Below the pieces are notes generated by a model. The model saw only the letters and a program-made list of their open reading frames with translations. It searched no databases and was not told where the DNA came from. A DNA stretch of 64,000 bases. Origin: Riemerella columbina (GTDB lineage: Bacteria > Bacteroidota > Bacteroidia > Flavobacteriales > Weeksellaceae). A program made the translations under genes and the position numbers. Position 1 is the first letter of the stretch; the number at the start of each line of letters is the position of its first letter. Positions 9,173 through 16,452 of the stretch are shown piece after piece. The stretch covers positions 1,240,001 through 1,304,000 of the forward strand of contig NZ_CP103950.1 in assembly GCF_030517065.1 (NCBI RefSeq), given 5' to 3'.

Positions 9173-10354
9173 TTAGGGCATCATTTTGAGGTAGGTTTCC
9201 ATATCTTTATCCCCTCTGCCACTCAAACAAAGCACCACGATATCCGTCGGCTTGAATACTTTTTGATCTAAGACCGCCAAGGCGTGGGCACTCTCTAATG
9301 CAGGGATGATGCCTTCCTTTTGGGTCAGGTTAAATGCTGCTTGGAGCGCTTGCTCATCATCAATGCTGATGAATTCCGCTCGCCCTTCTTTAAATAAATG
9401 CGCGTGCATAGGGCCTATCCCTGGATAGTCTAAACCTGCCGAGATAGAGTAAGGCTCTATGACCTGTCCATCTTGGGTTTGCATCACTAAGCTTTGGCTG
9501 CCATGCAGTACGCCAATGGTGCCGAGGGCTGTGGTAGCCGCTGTTTCTCCAGAGGTAATGCCTTTACCGCCTGCTTCTGCAGCGATGAGGGTCACGCGCT
9601 CATCATTGGCGTAGTGGTAGAAGGTGCCAGCCGCATTGCTGCCACCACCCACGCAAGCGATGAGATAATCAGGATAATCTCTATCCAATTGCTCCACCAA
9701 CTGGGCTTTAATCTCCTCTGAGATTACGCTTTGGAACCTTGCCACCATATCTGGGAACGGATGGGGCCCCACCACACTCCCAATAATATAATGTGTTGTG
9801 GTAGGGTGGTTAATCCAGTCCCTTAGGGCTTCGTTCACGGCATCCTTTAAAGTCTGCGACCCTGAATTGGCAGGAACCACCTTAGCGCCGAGCATCTTCA
9901 TCCGTGCCACATTAGGAGCTTGCCGCGCTATGTCTACTGCTCCCATATAAATGGTGCAGTCTAAGCCCAATAAGGCACAAGCTGTGGCTGTGGCTACGCC
10001 GTGCTGCCCTGCACCTGTTTCCGCAATGATGCGGTGTTTGCCGAGTTTCTTCGCTAAGAGGGCTTGCCCTAAGGCATTGTTGATCTTATGCGCCCCTGTG
10101 TGGTTGAGATCTTCCCGCTTCAGATAGATATTGGTCTGATACTGTTGACTCAACCGTGGTGCGAAATAGAGCGGTGTAGCCCTGCCTACATAGTTTTTCA
10201 GTAGGTTTTGGTATTCTTCTTTAAAGTCTGCAGAGTTGATGATGTTTAAATACTCTGCTTGCAGTTCGGCGACATTCGGATAGAGCATTTCAGGGATAAA
10301 CGCCCCTCCGAACTCGCCGTAGTAGCCATTAAGGTCAGGATTTTTAAAATTCAT
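9173..10354 (-). CDS. trpB: Tryptophan synthase beta subunit
   Basis: A 393-residue PLP enzyme that joins indole and serine to give tryptophan. The PLP lysine is Lys90 in HTGAHKINNALGQ, and the phosphate-binding glycine loop is CVGGGSNA (about residues 226-233). The N-terminal GYYGEFGGAFIPE is typical of TrpB1, the form that pairs with TrpA. It follows the unknown 232-aa gene by 30 bases. A 94-base gap with a candidate promoter separates it from the next gene. No frameshift or missing residue is seen. Confidence 0.97.
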   Translation of the reverse strand: MNFKNPDLNGYYGEFGGAFIPEMLYPNVAELQAEYLNIINSADFKEEYQNLLKNYVGRATPLYFAPRLSQQYQTNIYLKREDLNHTGAHKINNALGQALLAKKLGKHRIIAETGAGQHGVATATACALLGLDCTIYMGAVDIARQAPNVARMKMLGAKVVPANSGSQTLKDAVNEALRDWINHPTTTHYIIGSVVGPHPFPDMVARFQSVISEEIKAQLVEQLDRDYPDYLIACVGGGSNAAGTFYHYANDERVTLIAAEAGGKGITSGETAATTALGTIGVLHGSQSLVMQTQDGQVIEPYSISAGLDYPGIGPMHAHLFKEGRAEFISIDDEQALQAAFNLTQKEGIIPALESAHALAVLDQKVFKPTDIVVLCLSGRGDKDMETYLKMMP

Positions 10355-10384
10355 ATAATAATAACGCTATAATATCTTTTGGTT

Positions 10385-11083
10385 TTAGTCCCTTCTCACA
10401 GTAATCCCCAGTGCTTCCAAGTCTTGTTCATTGCTGAAGAGGACTTTGGCATAAGAGATATAGTCCGAGTAGAGAGGGTAGAGGCTTTCAAAAGCCTTGT
10501 CTCTGGTTTCCGTTGATTTTTGGGCTTTCGCCATTGCAGATTTTTGCTTTTCTTTGAGAGTGCTGAGCTCTTCTAATGCAGTTTGCACGGCGGTAAGGTC
10601 TGCCTCGACGATGTTGATGCTACTGATGTCGCTCAAGAACTCTGGGGTGTTGAGCAACTGCGCATAGAAGTTAGCCACTTGCTGATACCACTCGCTGTAA
10701 GCGGATTTTCTGTTGCCTGAGAACTCCAAGGCAGCTTGCGCCTTCACATTGTTTTTAAGCAAAATCTTACAGAGCGCAAAGTGCTTCATATAGGTCTCGT
10801 TGATGGCGTTGCGTTTTTCTTCCAGTTTGGAAGTTGCTTCGTACTGGGCAGCATACTCTTTCTTTTGGGCTTGTGCCAGTTGCTCAATGGCTTTTATCTG
10901 TTCTAAAAGCTCATCCAGTTTAGCCTCATCGTAGCTTACAGAGCTTAGAAGGCTTTGGAACTGGGCTTGTTTTCCATTAGAAAAGGCTATTTTCATCTTG
11001 TTAAGCCACTCATTGAGGGAGATGTGGGTGTTTTTTCCTTTAATGAAGACTTGATCGTTGCTGAGGTTGGTTTGATTTTCCAT
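10385..11083 (-). CDS. Unknown 232-aa helical protein inside the trp operon
   Basis: I do not recognise this protein. It has no signal peptide or membrane segment and is rich in Ala, Glu, Lys and Gln. The composition suggests it is almost wholly alpha-helical, with likely coiled coils near residues 54-90 and 160-195. The only Cys (about residue 105) and the few glycines do not form a recognisable active site. It lies between the 21-bp repeat region after trpF and trpB (30 bases), so it is part of the trp transcript unless it has its own promoter. No TAnnTTTG box was found in front of it. A structural or protein-binding role would fit, but nothing more can be said. The ORF itself is convincing. 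Confidence 0.75.
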   Translation of the reverse strand: MENQTNLSNDQVFIKGKNTHISLNEWLNKMKIAFSNGKQAQFQSLLSSVSYDEAKLDELLEQIKAIEQLAQAQKKEYAAQYEATSKLEEKRNAINETYMKHFALCKILLKNNVKAQAALEFSGNRKSAYSEWYQQVANFYAQLLNTPEFLSDISSINIVEADLTAVQTALEELSTLKEKQKSAMAKAQKSTETRDKAFESLYPLYSDYISYAKVLFSNEQDLEALGITVRRD

Positions 11084-11205
11084 AATGTTTTGAGATTTTA
11101 ATTAAACAATTCGATTTGTTGTAACAATATTAGAACTATTTTCTGATATATGCAAGCCTTTTTTATAATAAAAATAGCCCAACGACCTTATTTTTGATAT
11201 TAATG

Positions 11206-11300
11206 CTCCCATAAAAAACACAAATTCTCCCATAAATCTATTTTTATTGCTTATTTTTTAATCAATGTTGGTTATTCGTTAATCAATTTTCAACAGAAAT
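11206..11300 (-). repeat. Weak 21-bp periodicity beside the trp array
   Basis: Inside the 390-base gap between the 232-aa gene and trpF, two copies of CTCCCATAAA start at 11206 and 11227 (21 bases apart). Two copies of TTAATCAAT start at 11258 and 11279 (also 21 apart). They look like older, diverged units outside the GCGG array. The part from 11084 to 11205 is AT-rich, with no feature I can name. Confidence 0.5.
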
Positions 11301-11303
11301 CAA

Positions 11304-11429
11304 TCAACCGCAAAGGTTATCCGTTTCTGTCTGCGGTTGGTTCATTTCTATATGCGGTTGATTGATTTCTGTGTGCGGTTGGTTCATTTCTGTGCGCGGT
11401 TGATTCATTTCTGTGTGCGGTTGATTCAT
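11304..11429 (-). other. Open frame of heptapeptide repeats in the trp array
   Basis: Because 21 is a multiple of three, the array stays open in one frame. From the first ATG at 11429 it reads five heptads, MNQPHTE, MNQPRTE, MNQPHTE, INQPHIE and MNQPQTE, then TDNLCG and a stop, 41 residues in all. An AGGAG lies 16 bases upstream, too far for a normal ribosome-binding site. There is no independent sign of translation, so it may be a by-product of the repeat. Confidence 0.25.
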
Positions 11430-11472
11430 TTCTGTGTGTGGTTTACTCCTTTCTATATGCGGTGGGCTTATC
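11333..11472 (-). repeat. 21-bp tandem array downstream of trpF
   Basis: Seven GCGG/GTGG cores on the plus strand start at 11333, 11354, 11375, 11396, 11417, 11438 and 11459, each exactly 21 bases apart. A typical unit begins GCGGTTGATTCATTTCTGTG. Units differ by a few substitutions and none by an indel. The array begins directly after the trpF stop codon. There are no unique spacers, so it is not a CRISPR. The same GCGG/21-bp phasing recurs in every trp spacer upstream (other entries). Confidence 0.95.
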
Positions 11473-11473
11473 T

Positions 11474-12121
11474 CTATGAGGCAGAATAGCCCAACTGATA
11501 GAGGAAATCCTTAATCTGAGCGAGGTTCTTTCTCCCTGGTGCGGTCTCAAATTTAGAATTGATGTCCAAAACGGTAGGCTGTTGGCGAAGGAGGCTCAAC
11601 TTTGGCAATTGGTCTCCGTTAATGCCGCCACTAAGGACATATGGCTTCGTAAGATGGACTTCATTGAGGCATTTCCAATCAAATGCCTGCCCTGTGCCAC
11701 CAAATGAGGCACTATCAGTGTCAAATAAAAGGTAGTCTATAACATCAGTATGCAGATAAGCCTCTAAATTGGGCAGTTGCTCACCAACACGAACCACTTT
11801 AATGATTTTAGTCTGCGGTGGTAGGTGGGCTCTCAAATATTGAAGATCTTCCAAGTGCTCATCACCGTGGGCTTGTATGGCACTAAGCTCGGCTTGGGTC
11901 GCTATATCGACCACCTCATCTAAGGGATGATTAACAAAGACCCCAACTTTGGCTTCATGGTGGATATTGGCAATGTCTTCTAAACTAAGATGATTAAGCA
12001 CATAGCGAAGGGAGGCTTCATAAAAGATAAAGCCTAAATAGTGAACCCCTAAGTTGATTAAATCTTGAATTTCAGTCAAGTTGGTAAGCCCGCAGACTTT
12101 GACTTTTGGCGGTTGTATCAT
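11474..12121 (-). CDS. trpF: Phosphoribosylanthranilate isomerase
   Basis: A 215-residue TIM barrel that isomerises N-(5-phosphoribosyl)anthranilate to CdRP, the third step of tryptophan synthesis. The start VKVCGLT carries the catalytic Cys near residue 10, and the catalytic Asp lies in the segment LLFDTDSASFGGTG. Length and motifs are normal. The gene is separate from trpC, not fused as in E. coli. The ATG lies 12 bases after the trpC stop and inside a 21-bp repeat unit: AACCGC overlaps the trpC stop codon and recurs 21 bases later as codons 3-4 (Gln-Pro). The first residues M-I-Q-P mirror the M-N-Q-P heptads of the array downstream. Confidence 0.95.
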   Translation of the reverse strand: MIQPPKVKVCGLTNLTEIQDLINLGVHYLGFIFYEASLRYVLNHLSLEDIANIHHEAKVGVFVNHPLDEVVDIATQAELSAIQAHGDEHLEDLQYLRAHLPPQTKIIKVVRVGEQLPNLEAYLHTDVIDYLLFDTDSASFGGTGQAFDWKCLNEVHLTKPYVLSGGINGDQLPKLSLLRQQPTVLDINSKFETAPGRKNLAQIKDFLYQLGYSAS

Positions 12122-12136
12122 CTCTGGGTGCGGTTA
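12109..12136 (-). repeat. Two 21-bp-phased repeat cores at the trpC-trpF junction
   Basis: Plus-strand GCGGTT cores start at 12109 (inside trpF codons 3-4) and 12130 (overlapping the trpC stop), exactly 21 bases apart. The trpF start codon sits between them. Confidence 0.8.
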
Positions 12137-12910
12137 TTTAATTTCTGAAATAAATTGAGCCAATGCCTCGCCAGGTTGTTGGGCTTTCATAAAGTATTCA
12201 CCCATAAGAAAGGCATCAAAACCGTTATCCTTCAATTCTCGGTAGATGTCTGGGCTATAAATAGCGCTTTCTGCCACGCTGATAACGCCCTCTGGGAGCG
12301 CTGCTCTCATCTTGATGGCGTGCTGATAATCTACTTGGAAGGTGTTAAGGTTTCTGTTGTTAATCCCCACGAGTTCTATCTGCTGATGGTACTTATCAAA
12401 GTCCTCGCCGCCGTAGAATTCTAAGAGAACGCTCAAACCTAAGTGGTGGGCACAGCTGGCTAAGTTCGCTACTTGGCTTTTGCTTAGGATATTAGCAATG
12501 AGCAAGACCGCACTGGCGCCATAAGCTTTGGCTTCATAGATTTGATATTCATCAAGGATGAAATCTTTGCGAAGCAATGGAATGCCATAGGCAAAAGCCT
12601 CTTCTAAGTCTTGCAAAGAGCCCCCAAAATAGAGCGTATCCGTAAGCACCGAAACGCAGGCAGCGCCAGCAGAGGCATAGGCAGGCACAACTTCTGAAAC
12701 TTGAGCCTTCACATTGATGTCTTGCTTAGAGGGGGAGCGGCGTTTGAACTCGGCGATGATGCTATAAGGGGTTTCTTTAAGCCTTTGGATAAAATCAGGG
12801 CGACTTTGATTAAAAATAGGTCGGTCGGTAAGGGCTTCAATAGGCGCTTGGCGCTTAGCGGTTTTTATTTCTTCTTTCTTGGTTTGGACAATTTGGTCTA
12901 ATATGCTCAT
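12134..12910 (-). CDS. trpC: Indole-3-glycerol phosphate synthase
   Basis: A 258-residue TIM barrel that closes CdRP to indole-3-glycerol phosphate. Seen are the catalytic Lys in AEFKRRSPSK (about residue 53), the LRKDFI segment with the second Lys (about 113), the Glu in VLLEFYGGED, and GINNRNL near residue 182. Substrate and phosphate contacts are therefore complete. The gene is a stand-alone trpC, 75 bases after trpD and 12 bases before trpF. The stop codon is used as part of a repeat core. The protein is ordinary for the family. Confidence 0.96.
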   Translation of the reverse strand: MSILDQIVQTKKEEIKTAKRQAPIEALTDRPIFNQSRPDFIQRLKETPYSIIAEFKRRSPSKQDINVKAQVSEVVPAYASAGAACVSVLTDTLYFGGSLQDLEEAFAYGIPLLRKDFILDEYQIYEAKAYGASAVLLIANILSKSQVANLASCAHHLGLSVLLEFYGGEDFDKYHQQIELVGINNRNLNTFQVDYQHAIKMRAALPEGVISVAESAIYSPDIYRELKDNGFDAFLMGEYFMKAQQPGEALAQFISEIK

Positions 12911-12927
12911 TTATAAAAAATCTAAAT

Positions 12928-12975
12928 GCGGTTGGTGATTAACTTGATGCTATGGGTTATGAACTGAATGCGGTT
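12928..12975 (-). repeat. 21-bp-phased repeat cores in the trpD-trpC spacer
   Basis: Plus-strand GCGGTT starts at 12928 and 12970 (42 bases, twice 21). A degenerate GCTA sits exactly between them at 12949. The spacer is 75 bases long and has nothing else recognisable. Confidence 0.75.
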
Positions 12976-12985
12976 TTGCCTCGTC

Positions 12986-13975
12986 TTATGACTTAATTAG
13001 GTTCTGTAAGCACTGGTAAGCCTTGCCTTGGTAGAGGCTATCTTTGGCTAATTGGAGGCAGTCCTGATAGTTGCCAAAATGATGCGTGGCATAGAGCGCC
13101 ATAGCAGCATTGGCTAAGACTACGGCATTTTGCTCTGGCGTACCTTTACCTTCTAATATCGTTTTGAAAATGGCGGCAGCCTCTTCTTTAGAACCTCCGC
13201 CAGAAAGGGCTTCGGCTGGTATAGTTTGGAAGCCTAAATCCTCCGCAGAATAGATGTATTCGCCACGGTGATCAATGACTTTGGTGTCTTGGGTAAGGCT
13301 GATTTCATCGTAACCATCTAAGGCATGGAGGAGCATAAAATCTTGGGGTTCTTGCTGAAGAAGGTATTGGTAAAGACGTGCGACTTCTAAGCTGTAAACG
13401 CCTAAGATGCTGTACTGAGGGCGTGCTGGGTTCACTAATGGGCCTAAGAGGTTAAAGAAGGTTCGTAATTGTAGCCCTTTTCTCAAGCCTGCTACCGCTT
13501 TTAAGGCAGGGTGGAAGAGGGGAGCGTGGAGGAAGCAAATATTGGCGCGGTCTAAGTCGGATTTAAGGTCTTCTGTATTCGTTTTGAAGCGGTAGCCCAG
13601 CGTTTCTAAAACATTGGAGGCACCACTAATAGAAGATACGCCGTAGTTGCCGTGCTTAGCTACTTTTTGCCCAGCTCCAGCCACAATGAACGATGCCAGT
13701 GTGGAGATATTGAAGGTATCCTTGCCATCGCCGCCTGTCCCAACGATGTCTACCAAGTCCGTAGTGCCCAAATCTACCGTAAGGGCAAGGTCTAAGAGCG
13801 CCTCTCTGAAGCCTCTTAACTCCTCTAAGGTAATGGGGCGCATCATATAGACCGTAACGAATGCCGTAGCTTCGGTTTCGTTAAACTTGCCTTGTGCGAG
13901 CTCTATCATAATGGCTTTGGCTTCTGCCTTAGAGAGCGTTTGGTGGTTAAATAAGTAATTGAGTATCTGTTTCAT
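12986..13975 (-). CDS. trpD: Anthranilate phosphoribosyltransferase
   Basis: A 329-residue enzyme that transfers the phosphoribosyl group from PRPP to anthranilate. The PRPP-binding GTGGDGKDTFNIST is near residues 80-93, KHGNYGVSS follows at about 110-118, and RTFFNLLGPL lies near residue 170. A short helical N-terminal domain carries the KAEA segment. It is not fused to a glutamine amidotransferase, since trpG is a separate gene 93 bases upstream. The C-terminus is complete. The spacer before it holds phased 21-bp repeat cores. Confidence 0.96.
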   Translation of the reverse strand: MKQILNYLFNHQTLSKAEAKAIMIELAQGKFNETEATAFVTVYMMRPITLEELRGFREALLDLALTVDLGTTDLVDIVGTGGDGKDTFNISTLASFIVAGAGQKVAKHGNYGVSSISGASNVLETLGYRFKTNTEDLKSDLDRANICFLHAPLFHPALKAVAGLRKGLQLRTFFNLLGPLVNPARPQYSILGVYSLEVARLYQYLLQQEPQDFMLLHALDGYDEISLTQDTKVIDHRGEYIYSAEDLGFQTIPAEALSGGGSKEEAAAIFKTILEGKGTPEQNAVVLANAAMALYATHHFGNYQDCLQLAKDSLYQGKAYQCLQNLIKS

Positions 13976-14017
13976 TCTGTTGTCTATGATATGGTAAGGT
14001 TTAGCGAACGACTAAGG

Positions 14018-14066
14018 GCGTTGGTCTCTCTCATCATTGCGGTTTTTTAATGCCCTACTGCGGTTA
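14018..14066 (-). repeat. 21-bp-phased repeat cores in the trpG-trpD spacer
   Basis: Plus-strand cores start at 14018 (GCGTTG), 14039 (GCGGTT) and 14060 (GCGGTT), each 21 bases apart. A weaker AAGGTT lies near 13997, again in phase. Confidence 0.8.
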
Positions 14067-14068
14067 GT

Positions 14069-14638
14069 CTAAGCCTTAATAAAGTTTTCTAAAATCTTTT
14101 TGCCCATAGGGGTTAAAATGCTTTCGGGGTGGAACTGTACGCCATAAACAGGGAAGTCTCTATGCTGAAGTGCCATAATCATTCCGTGTTCATCTACGGC
14201 GGTAATCTCTAATGCTTCAGGAAAGTCCTCAGGATTAACCGCCCAAGAGTGATACCTGCCGACTTCTATCGTTTGAGGTAAGTCTTTAAACAAAGGGCTC
14301 TCCACAGGGAGGATTTGGGCGCTGGTGGCTACACCGTGATAGATTTCTGAAAGGTTGATAAGGCTGCCTCCAAACACTTCGGCAATGGCTTGTTGCCCTA
14401 AGCAAACGCCTAAAATCGGTTTGGTCTTAGCATAGGTCTTGATGACTTCTAATAAGAGCCCTGCCTCCTCAGGAATGCCAGGACCAGGGGAAAGAATGAT
14501 TTTATCATAAGCGGCTATGGCTTCTAAACTGATTTTGTCATTCCGAAATACTTCTACACGGTGCCCAACAATCTGTTCTATCATCTGGACTAAGTTATAG
14601 GTGAAGCTATCGTAATTGTCAAAAACTAATATTTTCAT
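14069..14638 (-). CDS. trpG: Anthranilate synthase, glutamine amidotransferase subunit
   Basis: A 189-residue class I glutamine amidotransferase. The nucleophile Cys79 is in GVCLGQQ. The oxyanion segment LSPGPG is at 49-54, and the catalytic His and Glu are in GVQFHPES near residues 170-174. It releases ammonia from glutamine for TrpE. It might also serve PabB in folate synthesis, as small amphibolic TrpG proteins often do (inference). The start codon context matches the 21-bp repeat unit of the array after trpF at about 15 of 20 positions. The gene is 111 bases after trpE. Confidence 0.95.
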   Translation of the reverse strand: MKILVFDNYDSFTYNLVQMIEQIVGHRVEVFRNDKISLEAIAAYDKIILSPGPGIPEEAGLLLEVIKTYAKTKPILGVCLGQQAIAEVFGGSLINLSEIYHGVATSAQILPVESPLFKDLPQTIEVGRYHSWAVNPEDFPEALEITAVDEHGMIMALQHRDFPVYGVQFHPESILTPMGKKILENFIKA

Positions 14639-14646
14639 TTCTTGTT

Positions 14647-14737
14647 GCGTTTATGGGTTAAATTGTTGCGGTAGAGTAGTCTATAGTTGCGGTTGCTCAT
14701 TGGCTAACAGCGGTATAGGCTCATCTCTATGCGGTGG
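14647..14737 (-). repeat. Five 21-bp-phased repeat units between trpE and trpG
   Basis: Plus-strand cores start at 14647 (GCGT), 14668, 14689, 14710 and 14731 (all GCGG), every one exactly 21 bases from the next. Together they fill the whole 111-base spacer. The sequence between cores has diverged strongly, while the spacing has not. Confidence 0.9.
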
Positions 14738-14749
14738 ATTGTTATCTGG

Positions 14750-16156
14750 TTACAAAGTTTTGGCTTTCTTTATCGCTTGCTTAAGGGCATTAAGCTTGTT
14801 ATTGACTTCTTGGAGCTCCAATTGAGGCTCCGACAGCGCCACGATGCCAGCTCCTGCCTGATAATATAAATGGTTGTCCTTGGCAAGGAAAGTTCTGATC
14901 ATAATGGCTTGGTTGCAAGAGCCATCTAAGCCGACAAAGCCAATGCAACCGCCATAATAGCCACGTGAAGTGGGTTCGTAGCGGTCTATAAGCTCCATCG
15001 CTTTATATTTAGGGGCGCCGCTTAGCGTTCCTTGCGGAAATGTGCTCGCAATCATCTGGTATGGGCTCACTTGGGCGTCTACCTCTGCCGTGACCTCGCT
15101 GACCATATGGATGACAGAGGAAAAGAAGTGAATATCTTTAAGCTTGGTCACGCTAATATTCTTGCCTAACTTGCTGAGGTCGTTTCTGGCGAGGTCTACC
15201 AGCATTGTATGCTCGGCATTCTCTTTGGGATCAGCCTTTAAGCGTTCTGCAGCTGCCCAATCTTGAGATAAATTGCCCGTTCGTTTAAAAGTTCCTGCAA
15301 TAGGGTGAATTTTTGCCTCTTGATTTTGAATAATGAGCTGGCTCTCTGGGCTGGAACCCATAAGTTTATAATCGCCATAGTCAAAAAAGAACAAATACGG
15401 CGAAGGATTGATATTCCGCAAGGCGCGGTAAACTTGGAACTCATCGCCTCTATATTCTTGCTGAAATCTTCGGCTTAGTACGAGCTGAAATACATCGCCA
15501 CGCTTGGTATGTTGCTGTGCTATTTTCACTTGATCGAGAAAAGCCTCATCGGAGAGGTTGGAGGTTTCCTCACTGGTGGTATCAAAAGGATAGACCACCA
15601 TTGTTTTGTACTGAATGACGTCTTGTAGGCGGCGCACCTCGGACGGAAGTCCAGAAAAGGTGTTTTCAATAATTCGCATTTCATCATTTTTATGGTTGAA
15701 AGCGATGATGTATTGGTAAAGCCGATATCTTAAAATTGGGATTTGCGTTTCTGGGCTTTGGGGCTTAAAATGGATGCTCTCAAAAAAGGGAATTGCCTCG
15801 TAGGCGGTGTATCCGAAGAAGCCTTGCGCCATTGTTTCAATGGGATGTTCCGTAGGCTGACAGCTGAATTGTTGTGCAAAATTTTCTAAAATCTTGATGA
15901 GATCTGCATCGGCATCCAAAGTCTTCTTTTTGGAGGCTTCATTGGGGAGTTTGATTTCGTAGGAGGTGTGGTCGGTCACTTCTATCCCTGCAATGGCATT
16001 GACCGCAATAAAGGAAAAACTGCCCTCAGCTGCGTTGTGCTCGGTGCTTTCCAAAAGGATGGTATCCCGAAACTCATCTCTAAGTTTGAGGTAAATTTCC
16101 ATAGGGGTGTGGAGGTCGCCCATCAGTGCTTTAGACTTGGTTTTAATAGTGATCAT
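14750..16156 (-). CDS. trpE: Anthranilate synthase component I
   Basis: A 468-residue chorismate-utilising enzyme that makes anthranilate with TrpG. The Trp feedback site LLES is at residues 34-37, so allosteric inhibition by tryptophan is probably retained. The C-terminal catalytic domain has the typical segments GSSPE, HPIAGT (HPIAGTFKRTG), the DLARNDL helix, and TLSGAPK. The glycine-rich end YYGGCIG and the terminal QAGAGIV are also present. It is the first structural gene of the operon. The ATG lies 17 bases after the attenuator hairpin and its T run. Expression should therefore depend on read-through controlled by the trpL leader. Confidence 0.97.
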   Translation of the reverse strand: MITIKTKSKALMGDLHTPMEIYLKLRDEFRDTILLESTEHNAAEGSFSFIAVNAIAGIEVTDHTSYEIKLPNEASKKKTLDADADLIKILENFAQQFSCQPTEHPIETMAQGFFGYTAYEAIPFFESIHFKPQSPETQIPILRYRLYQYIIAFNHKNDEMRIIENTFSGLPSEVRRLQDVIQYKTMVVYPFDTTSEETSNLSDEAFLDQVKIAQQHTKRGDVFQLVLSRRFQQEYRGDEFQVYRALRNINPSPYLFFFDYGDYKLMGSSPESQLIIQNQEAKIHPIAGTFKRTGNLSQDWAAAERLKADPKENAEHTMLVDLARNDLSKLGKNISVTKLKDIHFFSSVIHMVSEVTAEVDAQVSPYQMIASTFPQGTLSGAPKYKAMELIDRYEPTSRGYYGGCIGFVGLDGSCNQAIMIRTFLAKDNHLYYQAGAGIVALSEPQLELQEVNNKLNALKQAIKKAKTL

Positions 16157-16173
16157 AGTTTCAAAAGATGATT

Positions 16174-16208
16174 AAAAAAAGACTTCAACGGAAAACGCTG
16201 AAGTCTTT
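16174..16208 (-). terminator. trp attenuator hairpin
   Basis: A 13-bp stem with one G-U pair (16196-16208 with 16178-16190), a 5-base loop and a run of seven T on the minus strand, lying between the leader peptide and trpE. The T run ends 17 bases before the trpE ATG. Segment 16266-16273 (GCTGGGTC, over the third leader Trp codon) can pair through 8 bp with one bulge with GACTTCAGC in the 5' arm of the stem. This is a candidate antiterminator. The arrangement resembles the Bacteroid-trp motif described from comparative genomics, but family membership was not tested. Confidence 0.85.
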
Positions 16209-16262
16209 GGCTTGTATTGTTAAAGTTTCAATTTAATATATCAAAAATATACGCATATACGA

Positions 16263-16322
16263 TTAGACCCAGCTGAAAAGTTGGAAATGCCACCATATAA
16301 TATTGTTGTTGTGTATTTTCAT
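16263..16322 (-). CDS. trpL: trp operon leader peptide
   Basis: A 19-residue frame reading MKIHNNNIIWWHFQLFSWV and ending with TAA. It holds two adjacent Trp codons (10 and 11) and a third at codon 18, a density not expected by chance. It lies after a TAnnTTTG box and 54 bases before the attenuator hairpin. Ribosome stalling at codons 10-11 when charged tRNA-Trp is scarce would leave the segment over codons 17-19 free to pair with the terminator stem. Translation to the stop codon would cover that segment and favour termination. The ATG starts only 4 bases after the -7 box, so the message may be leaderless. Confidence 0.88.
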   Translation of the reverse strand: MKIHNNNIIWWHFQLFSWV

Positions 16323-16326
16323 GCTG

Positions 16327-16357
16327 CAAATGTAGAGTGTTTTAATGAAAAAAACAA
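16327..16357 (-). promoter_or_regulatory. trp operon promoter
   Basis: TACATTTG (16327-16334, minus strand) matches TAnnTTTG. A TTG (16355-16357) lies 20 bases upstream, the expected -33 distance. Transcription should start at or next to the trpL ATG. Confidence 0.8.
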
Positions 16358-16430
16358 GTTTAATATCAAGTTGTTAAAAATAAAGGGTGAAAAATCATTG
16401 ATAAAGATAGGCTAAGCGCTCAAAATAATT

Positions 16431-16438
16431 TATATTTG
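16431..16438 (+). promoter_or_regulatory. -7 box of the S8 protease gene
   Basis: TATATTTG matches TAnnTTTG, 14 bases before the ATG. There is no TTG at the -33 distance. Confidence 0.55.
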
Positions 16439-16452
16439 CAAAAAAATTCCGA

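Noticed and set aside
11206-11480. CRISPR array
   Set aside because: Units are contiguous with no unique spacers, 21 bp is too short, and no cas genes are present.
16244-16313. Alternative leader frame starting ATG-GTG (22 residues) overlapping trpL
   Set aside because: It contains no Trp codon, while the overlapping frame has three Trp codons and the correct position after the promoter.
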